Positions 34,315-41,700 of a stretch of DNA of 64,000 nt are shown here, piece by piece. This stretch comes from Paenibacillus riograndensis SBR5. Its GTDB lineage: Bacteria; Bacillota; Bacilli; Paenibacillales; Paenibacillaceae. The position numbers were made by a program, and so were the translations under genes. Location: contig NZ_LN831776.1 of assembly GCF_000981585.1 (NCBI RefSeq), positions 1,503,001 through 1,567,000 on the forward strand. Direction: 5' to 3'. The number at the start of each line of letters is the position of its first letter. The stretch's first letter is position 1. The notes below the pieces were generated by a model that was not told the origin of the DNA, made no database searches, and worked only from the letters and a program-made list of their open reading frames with translations.

Positions 34315-36141
34315 ATGACCTTAATCAAAGTTAAAAATATACGCAAAGAATGGAACGGCATCCCGCTGTTCGCGAATGTCTCTTTTGAAATTGCGGAGGG
34401 AGAGCGCGCGCTGCTCTTCGGGCGCAACGGGATCGGCAAGACGACATTGCTGCAGGGGCTGCTTGGACGGCATCCTTTTGACGAAGGCAGCGTCTATTAC
34501 GGTCTGCCGCCGGAGGAGTGGGGCGTGCTGGACCAGCAGCTGGAGCTTCAGTCAGATATGAGCGCACTGGATTATGTATTGTCCGGTTCGCCTGAGCTGG
34601 ATGACCTCAAGTGCAAAATAGAGCGGCTTGGGCGGCTGCTCCAGGAAGCAGACGGTGGGGATGAAGCACTTGTAGCCGAATACGGAGAGGTCTACGAGCG
34701 CTATCTGCAGCTGGACGGATACGGCTGGGAGGCCAAGGCAGAGAAATGCCTTAGTCAGCTGATGCTCGATGCTGCGGTATGGAACCTGCCTTACCGCCAG
34801 CTCAGCGGAGGGCAGAAGACAAGAGTTCAACTCGCTGCTTTGCTGGCCCGTCAGCCGAAGCTGCTGGTGCTGGATGAGCCGACGAACCATCTGGATGAGG
34901 AAACGATGGCTTGGCTGGAGGAGTGGGTGCGGGATTATCCAGGAACGGTGTTCTATGTTTCCCATGACCGCACTTTTATTGAACGGACAGCGACGGCAGT
35001 GCTTGAGCTGGGCCCTCAAGGCTGCCGCCGCTATCCCGGAGCTTACACGAAGTACCGGGAGCAAAAGGAAATAGAGGCGCGGACGCTGGCGGTGCAGTAC
35101 AGGAAGCAGGAGCTGGAGAAGGAAAAGCTGCTGGAGAGCATCCGGCGGTACGCCGAATGGTTCCAGCAGGCTCACCGGGCCGCCGGCCAGAACGATTTCC
35201 GGCGCGCGAAAGCGAAGAAGAACGTCTCCCGGCTCCATGCCAAGGAAGCGAGTCTGGAGCGCCTGGAGCTGAACCGGGTGGAGCGGCCCCAGGCCGCGCC
35301 ACAGCTAAGCATGAAATTGGAAGGTGAAGTTTTCCGGGGGGATGCTCTTCTGGATATGAGTGGTGTTCGTTATGCTTACGGCGGAGGTGCTGCACTGCTG
35401 GAGAACTTCAATCTGACTTTGCGGCGCGGGGACCGGCTCGCGGTGCTGGGACCGAACGGTGCCGGAAAGTCCACGCTGCTGAAGCTGATCGCCGGCTTGC
35501 TGGCACCTGACCGCGGCGAAATTCGCAGGCATCCCCGCACGCGGGTGGGTTATTTTGCCCAGGAGCTGGATAATCTGCCTCTGTCTTCAACCATTCTGGA
35601 CAGTTTGCTGGAACTGCCGGGCATGACCCAGACGGAGGCGCGGACCATTCTCGGCTGCTTCATGTTCCGCAGGGAGGATGTGTTCAAGCGGATCGGTGAT
35701 TTAAGCCTTGGAGAGAAATGCCGGGTGGCTTTCCTCCGGCTGTATTTTGGACGTGCCAACCTGCTGGTGCTGGATGAACCGACCAACTATTTGGATATCG
35801 ACACCCGGGAACGGGTTGAGGAAGCACTCGCCGCCTATCCCGGCGGACTCGTTATCGTCTCGCATGACCGGTACCTTCATGCTGCAGTAGCCAACCGTCT
35901 GCTCCTGCTGGAACGGGGAAGCAGGCCCCGGCTGTTTCCGGGGACTTACGAAGAGTATGCTGCCAAGGAGCGCAGCCTTATGCTTACACCGGATGAGCAA
36001 TCGCGGGAAGGAGAACTGCAGCTGCTGGAGCTGCGGCTGGCCCGGCTGATGCACAGTGAACCCAGGGAGACGGAGGAGGAGGACCGGGAGCTGATGGCCG
36101 AAATTGTTGAGCTGCGGCAAACCATTCAACGGCTGCAATAG
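34315..36141 (+). CDS. ABC-F family ATPase, ribosome-protection type candidate
   Basis: A 608-residue protein with two ATPase cassettes and no membrane helices, so it is not a transporter. Cassette 1 has Walker A GRNGIGKTTLL (36-46), signature LSGGQ (163-167) and Walker B with D187/E188. Cassette 2 has GPNGAGKSTLL (from 379), LSLGE (463-467) and D487/E488. The interdomain linker (about 240-330) is charged and helical, and a short C-terminal coiled coil follows. ATG at 34315 follows GCGGAGGA by 6 bp. The uORF-plus-terminator leader suggests induction by ribosome-targeting antibiotics; a housekeeping Uup-type role is the alternative. Confidence 0.9.
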   Translation: MTLIKVKNIRKEWNGIPLFANVSFEIAEGERALLFGRNGIGKTTLLQGLLGRHPFDEGSVYYGLPPEEWGVLDQQLELQSDMSALDYVLSGSPELDDLKCKIERLGRLLQEADGGDEALVAEYGEVYERYLQLDGYGWEAKAEKCLSQLMLDAAVWNLPYRQLSGGQKTRVQLAALLARQPKLLVLDEPTNHLDEETMAWLEEWVRDYPGTVFYVSHDRTFIERTATAVLELGPQGCRRYPGAYTKYREQKEIEARTLAVQYRKQELEKEKLLESIRRYAEWFQQAHRAAGQNDFRRAKAKKNVSRLHAKEASLERLELNRVERPQAAPQLSMKLEGEVFRGDALLDMSGVRYAYGGGAALLENFNLTLRRGDRLAVLGPNGAGKSTLLKLIAGLLAPDRGEIRRHPRTRVGYFAQELDNLPLSSTILDSLLELPGMTQTEARTILGCFMFRREDVFKRIGDLSLGEKCRVAFLRLYFGRANLLVLDEPTNYLDIDTRERVEEALAAYPGGLVIVSHDRYLHAAVANRLLLLERGSRPRLFPGTYEEYAAKERSLMLTPDEQSREGELQLLELRLARLMHSEPRETEEEDRELMAEIVELRQTIQRLQ

Positions 36142-36268
36142 ACCCCACCCGCTTCGTGGGTGCAGAAAGTGAAAAGAAACCAAAAAATTACAGCTTGGGT
36201 AGAGGATCATGTCCTATTTTGGCGAAATCAATAAGGGAAAAGCCAATATATGAGGGAGGCACTCTCAA

Positions 36269-36697
36269 ATGAAGAAAAAGGGAATTCGAATCATAGTACT
36301 GCTGCTGCTTCTGTTCAGTATGGCCGTACCGGTACAGTCCACTTCGGCGGCGTCCAAAAGCATAAAGGTCAAAGTTACCCTGGTCAGTGCAGAACTGACC
36401 GAAAACAATCATGTGGGCAATGAATGGTACACCACGGCGTATATTAACGGCAAAGAGATCAGCGAAGGCTCATCCGTGGTTCTGGACCTGAAATCAACAG
36501 AAAGCGTGAAGCTGAAGGCCTACGCGGAAGAGCAGGATAAGATCCCGGAATCCGCCACAGCTACTGCTTCTATCAAAGCCTCAGCAGTGACCAAAACCAT
36601 CAACAAAGCCGTGGAAGTGACTGTAGTCGAAAACCGGGGGCGGTATTCCGGAAATACGGCGACATGGACGTTTACTTTTAAAGTGCAGAAGCAGTGA
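36269..36697 (+). CDS. secreted protein of unknown function
   Basis: A 142-residue exported protein. The signal peptide is residues 1-28 (IIVLLLLLFSMAVPVQSTSA with cleavage after SAA). The mature domain of about 110 residues looks all-beta (KVKVTLVSAELTENNHVGNE and TATWTFTFKVQKQ). No family recognised. It is a single gene, 46 bp before the hydrolase gene. Confidence 0.75.
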   Translation: MKKKGIRIIVLLLLLFSMAVPVQSTSAASKSIKVKVTLVSAELTENNHVGNEWYTTAYINGKEISEGSSVVLDLKSTESVKLKAYAEEQDKIPESATATASIKASAVTKTINKAVEVTVVENRGRYSGNTATWTFTFKVQKQ

Positions 36698-36742
36698 GTA
36701 TGGCAAAGACGGATGCAGAGGCGTTAATATACGAGGAGAAAT

Positions 36743-37450
36743 ATGATGGTAAAACAGGAGTTTAGAATAGAGGGGATCCCCGCAATTTTGTGGGGAGACC
36801 AGTCAGACAAGCTGTTTGTGGCTATCCACGGCAATATGTCAAACAAAGCAGATGATGCGATTGTTATATTTGCCGGGGAAGCAGTAAGACGAGGGTATCA
36901 AGTAATCAGTTTTGATTTACCCGAACACGGTGACCGCAAAGAAGAAGCCTACAGCTGCAAAGTCCAAAATTGTGTTCATGATCTGGATGTAATCATGCGT
37001 TATGCACAAAGGCTATCGGATGATATAAGTATTTTTGCGTGCAGCATGGGGGTGTATTTCAGCTTGCTTGCTTATCGTGACCTGCCGCTTAAACAGTGTC
37101 TGTTCTTATCTCCGGTGCTGGACATGAAAAGAATTATTGAAAATATGATGGCATGGTTCGGCATAAGTGAGGACAGATTAAAGGCTGAACAAGAAGTTGC
37201 TACACCCGTTGGGCAGACACTCTATTGGGATTATTACTGCTATGTTAACTCCCATCCGGTTGACGCTTGGCATAAGCCGACTTCCATTCTTTATGGCTCT
37301 GACGATAACTTGTGCGAGTTTGACGTTGTATCTGCGTTTGCCAGCCGCTTTCATTGCGGACTGAAGGTGATGGAGCAGGGGGAACATTATTTTCACACCA
37401 AAGAGCAGCTGCAATTTTTCCGGCAGTGGCTGAAGGAACAGATTGGGTAA
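36743..37450 (+). CDS. alpha/beta hydrolase
   Basis: A 235-residue cytosolic alpha/beta-hydrolase. The oxyanion region is FVAIHGNMSNK near residue 28. The nucleophile elbow reads FACSMGVYF near residue 98, so the usual first Gly of G-x-S-x-G is Ala. The acid is probably the Asp in LYGSDDNLCEF, and the His is in EQGEHYFHTKEQ. GAGGAGAAAT precedes the ATG. Codon use is more AT-rich than in the flanks, as it also is in the MerR gene that follows, so the pair may have been acquired together. Confidence 0.82.
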   Translation: MMVKQEFRIEGIPAILWGDQSDKLFVAIHGNMSNKADDAIVIFAGEAVRRGYQVISFDLPEHGDRKEEAYSCKVQNCVHDLDVIMRYAQRLSDDISIFACSMGVYFSLLAYRDLPLKQCLFLSPVLDMKRIIENMMAWFGISEDRLKAEQEVATPVGQTLYWDYYCYVNSHPVDAWHKPTSILYGSDDNLCEFDVVSAFASRFHCGLKVMEQGEHYFHTKEQLQFFRQWLKEQIG

Positions 37451-37523
37451 TGTGTTTATGCGTTCAATTGCTATTGACTGTTCCCTTGGGGATTACCTTA
37501 TATTTTGAAAGGAGGTGTTTTGG

Positions 37524-38474
37524 ATGAGAATAAGTACGGTTATGGATATTACGGGCCTTACCAAAAAAGCAATAAACTATTATGAGGAAGAAGGCTTAAT
37601 AAGTCCTCCTGTTAATCCTGAAAATAATTATCGGGAGTATTCTGAAAGTGATGCCGATCGATTGGTGCAAATCTCAATTTTGAGACAATTTGATGTGCCC
37701 CTTAAAGATATTAAAGCAATAATTTCGAACCCTCAAATGCTAAAAGATAATTTAGAACAGCATCTGGCAAGACTGGACAGCGAGGCTAGAAGACTTGAAA
37801 AAAGTAGAAATGTTCTTCGGTCATGCTTAAACGGTTTGGATTCGGATGAGATTGGACTTCCACAATTAACAAAAAAACTATCGGTTTTGAATAAATCCCT
37901 TGAGTTGGATGAGCGAAGCAGAGAGGGCTTTATGAAAAAGCAGTTAGAGCGTATATTTCCAGGGAACTTTGGCAGAATGTTGACCATGCAATTCAGTTCT
38001 TTCTTAAATGAACCTATAGATACGCCAGAAAAAGAGGAAGCTTGGTTTTCTATAGTAAAATTTTTAGATGAAGTTGAAGTGATAAATTATCCCCAAGAAG
38101 TGGTAGGGATATACGAAGAACTGACCAATGAAGATATTGAAAAATATGAAAGTTATATTAATCAGAATGTAGAGAAGTGGCTTAACATGACGGACGTAGG
38201 ATTAATAAACGAAAAAGAAAAAATTTCCGAATACATTAATCGGGTTAACCTCGATGCTGATTTGCGTGCAGCCTATAAAAGAATGTCAAATTTATCGGAA
38301 GGTATGAAGGGAATAATGAGTGATATTGGGTACTATGATAAGTTTGTTGGAAATCTAAAAGTTTTAAGTAAAACTTATTTTATGTACTGTGCAAAGATGG
38401 AGGAATTTAATAAATTTTCAAACTTATCAAATATTAAAGTGGATGATGAAGGAAAGATAACTATCGCTGAATAA
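37524..38474 (+). CDS. MerR-family transcriptional regulator
   Basis: A 316-residue regulator. The MerR helix-turn-helix and wing (STVMDITGLTKKAINYYEEE, then NNYREYSESDADRL) fill residues 1-70, followed by the usual coiled-coil dimer helix (DNLEQHLARLDSEARRLEKS). A 200-residue helical C-terminal domain of unknown ligand is longer than in classic metal-sensing MerR proteins and has no Cys cluster. The ATG at 37524 follows AAAGGAGGTG; the upstream in-frame GTG overlaps that site. AT-rich compared with its neighbours. It may control the hydrolase gene. Confidence 0.88.
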   Translation: MRISTVMDITGLTKKAINYYEEEGLISPPVNPENNYREYSESDADRLVQISILRQFDVPLKDIKAIISNPQMLKDNLEQHLARLDSEARRLEKSRNVLRSCLNGLDSDEIGLPQLTKKLSVLNKSLELDERSREGFMKKQLERIFPGNFGRMLTMQFSSFLNEPIDTPEKEEAWFSIVKFLDEVEVINYPQEVVGIYEELTNEDIEKYESYINQNVEKWLNMTDVGLINEKEKISEYINRVNLDADLRAAYKRMSNLSEGMKGIMSDIGYYDKFVGNLKVLSKTYFMYCAKMEEFNKFSNLSNIKVDDEGKITIAE

Positions 38475-38501
38475 ATGGCCCGTTAAGGCAAAATATCCCT
38501 G

Positions 38502-38541
38502 GAGCAGTTCGGCGGAGAAATCCGCTGAATGCTCTTTTTTT
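38502..38541 (+). terminator. intrinsic terminator after merR
   Basis: GAGCAGTTCGGCGGA and TCCGCTGAATGCTC form a stem with loop GAAA and a run of seven T. Confidence 0.88.
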
Positions 38542-38707
38542 ATGCTCAGGGGACGGGGAAGCTGCGGCTTAAAATAAAATTTCTTTATTATCATTTTTTA
38601 ATATAAAAATTAAAGGAATTATGCCGATACCTGTCGAATTATGGAATCGTTAAAGGGTTTACATGCCCGGCCATCTTAGATTTATTAAAATTATTGGAGG
38701 CAGAATT

Positions 38708-41700
38708 ATGAAAAGGAGCTTTAAACATTCAAGACATTCGCTTATCGGAATGTTCCTGCTTGGAATTGCGGTGTTTTTCTGTTTACGTCCGGCAGATTTG
38801 TACGCTGCGGGTCCTACACCGGACAGTTTCACAACAACGAGCTATAGCAGCTTGCCTTCAAATGCAATGTCAGCGATGGCTTACGGCAACAACGTGTATA
38901 TTGCAGTCGGCTATTACGGGGCCATTATCAAATCGGCAGATGCCGAAACCTGGGTGAACGTAAAAACCAAAGCCGACATTAATTACACGGGTGTGACGGC
39001 TCCAGGTTCTTTTACTTTTAACGGGGCGGCTTATGGGAATGGTTTATTTGTTGTTACGGGAAGTGAAGGGGTGATTCTGACCTCGCCGGACGGCAACACG
39101 TGGACTCAGCGCAGTTCTGGGGTCACCTCTGGAATCTGGAGTACTGAATTTCTCACTTTTAATGGAAGCAGCGCCTTCTACGCGACAACACAAGGGAAGC
39201 TGCTGACCTCACCGGACGGGATCAACTGGACTTCAATCGTTCCAACAGGTGTGGACTCCTCGCTCACTTTAACCAAAGTAACCGTAGGCAATGGCGGCAC
39301 CCGGTTAGCGGTAGGAGGGGCGAACGGAAGAATTTACTCCACCACAAATGGCACGGCCTGGACCTCGGCCCAGCCCTCAACCGCCGAAGGACAGTCCATT
39401 GGCACCAACATGGTGACCTGGATGAATGACCGCTATTATATTTCAGATCCTAGGGCCTACATTTGGACCTCTACGGATCTCTCCACATTTACGCTGCTAG
39501 GCCCTCCTTTTAAACAAAATGCCTCTCAACATAACAACCAGATGTTTAATGGCTTTTACGATGGTACCAAGTATTACATGTTCGGTTATGAATCTCCAAA
39601 CTATGGAGCAGTGTACACCTCAACGAACGGAACCACATGGACCATGCAGCCGTTCAAAAATTATTTTGTCACACAGAATGCCCGTTATCTGAACGGAAAA
39701 TATTTCCGTTTGGGCAATGAAGGAATGCTCGTATCCTCAGATGGCGCGGATTGGCGTTATAAATGGGGCGGAGCTTTTACAGAGATTGTTCATGGCAGTG
39801 GATCACAGTATGTTGCAGTCGGGAAAACAGGCGGCGATGGGGCGATCTGGAACTCGGCGGATCTTGCACATTGGAATGAGGTAACGCTGTCCCCGAGGAC
39901 GACAGGCTTCAATGCAGCTGCATACGGAAATAACACTTATGTCGCAGTCGGGGAGACGAATCAGACGACCACAGCGCTTGCCACCTCGCCGGACGGAACG
40001 ACCTGGACGCTGCGCAGCGGCATAAATGATTCGACTACTCTATCGGATATCGCTTTTGGCAATGGGAAATTCGTTGCGGTAGGCTCCGGGGCGGGAGGTC
40101 CCAAAATAAAAACATCGGAAGACGGTGTTTCCTGGCATGAACCCGCGCTGCCCGTGCAGTCGATAGACGCAGTGTACTCCATCGCCTACACCAATAATCA
40201 GTTTATTGCTCTGGGATACGGGTATAGTGATGAAGGTTATTTGAATGCTGCCAGCATTTGGACATCCGCGGACGGGGAAACCTGGTCCAACCGCTCCGGG
40301 GCATACCCCAACCAGACGGACGGTTTCAATAACCTTCTGTATGATGGAAGCAAATATGTTTTGACCGGTTATGATTCAAGCACATATGAGGTGTTTTCCC
40401 GTTCCAGCGAGGATCTAACCACTTGGAGCAGTCCGACCTTAACGGGGACGTATACCTATTTTTCATCCTCAGCCATGCTGGGGCAAAAAGGCAATAACCT
40501 CTATATGCTGGCCTATGACAGCAGCAATACTCCCGTCGTATATTACACTGCCGACCACGGTTCGACCTGGCAGAATGCCGGTGTGGATATGTCTTCCATT
40601 GATCCGAATGCGATCTATTCGCTGATGGAGGCGGATGAAAAAGTGCTTCTTTCCGGGAATTCACAACTGGTTATGACGACAACGGGTACCCTGGCGCAAG
40701 CTGAAGCCCCGACCGCGAATCCAGCCGGAGGTGCGGTGGCACCGGGCACGACGGTTGCGCTGAGCAGTGCGACGAGCGGAGCGGCGATCCATTACACGCT
40801 GGACGGCAGTGTGCCGACGAGCAGCAGCCCAGTGTATAGCGGGCCGATCCCGGTCACCAGTGCGGTGACGATTAAGGCCATCGCTGTGAAGGCGGGAATG
40901 ACGGACAGTGCCGTGATGAGCGAAGCGTATACGATCATGGCACAGGTCGAAGCGCCAACGGCAAACCCAGCCGGAGGTGCGGTGGCACCGGGCACGACGG
41001 TTGCGCTGAGCAGTGCGACGAGCGGAGCGGCGATCCATTACACGCTGGACGGCAGCGTGCCGACGAGCAGCAGCCCAGTGTACAGCGGGCCGATCCCGGT
41101 CACCAGTGCGGTGACGATCAAGGCCATCGCTGTGAAAGCGGGGATGACGGACAGCGCCGTCATGAGCGAAGCGTATACGATCATGGCACAGGTCGAAGCG
41201 CCAACGGCAAATCCAGCCGGAGGTGCGGTAGCATCAGGCACGACGGTTGCGCTGAGCAGTGCGACGAGCGGAGCGGCGATCCACTACACGCTGGACGGCA
41301 GCGTGCCGACGAGCAGCAGCCCAGTGTACAGCGGGCCGATCCCGGTCACCGGAGCGGTGACGATCAAGGCCATCGCCGTGAAGGCGGGAATGACGGACAG
41401 TGCCGTCATGAGCGAAGCGTATACGATTATGGCGCAAGTTGAAGCGCCGACAGCGAATCCAGCCGGAGGTGCGGTAGCACCAGGCACGACGGTTGCGCTG
41501 AGCAGTGCGACGAGCGGAGCGGCGATCCACTACACGCTGGACAGCAGCGTGCCAACAAGCAGCAGCCCAGTGTACAGTGGGCCGATCCCAGTCACCGGAG
41601 CGGTGACGATCAAGGCCATCGCTGTGAAAGCGGGGATGACGGACAGCGCCGTGGTGAGCGAAGCGTATACAATTATGGCGCAGGTCGAAGCGCCGATAGC

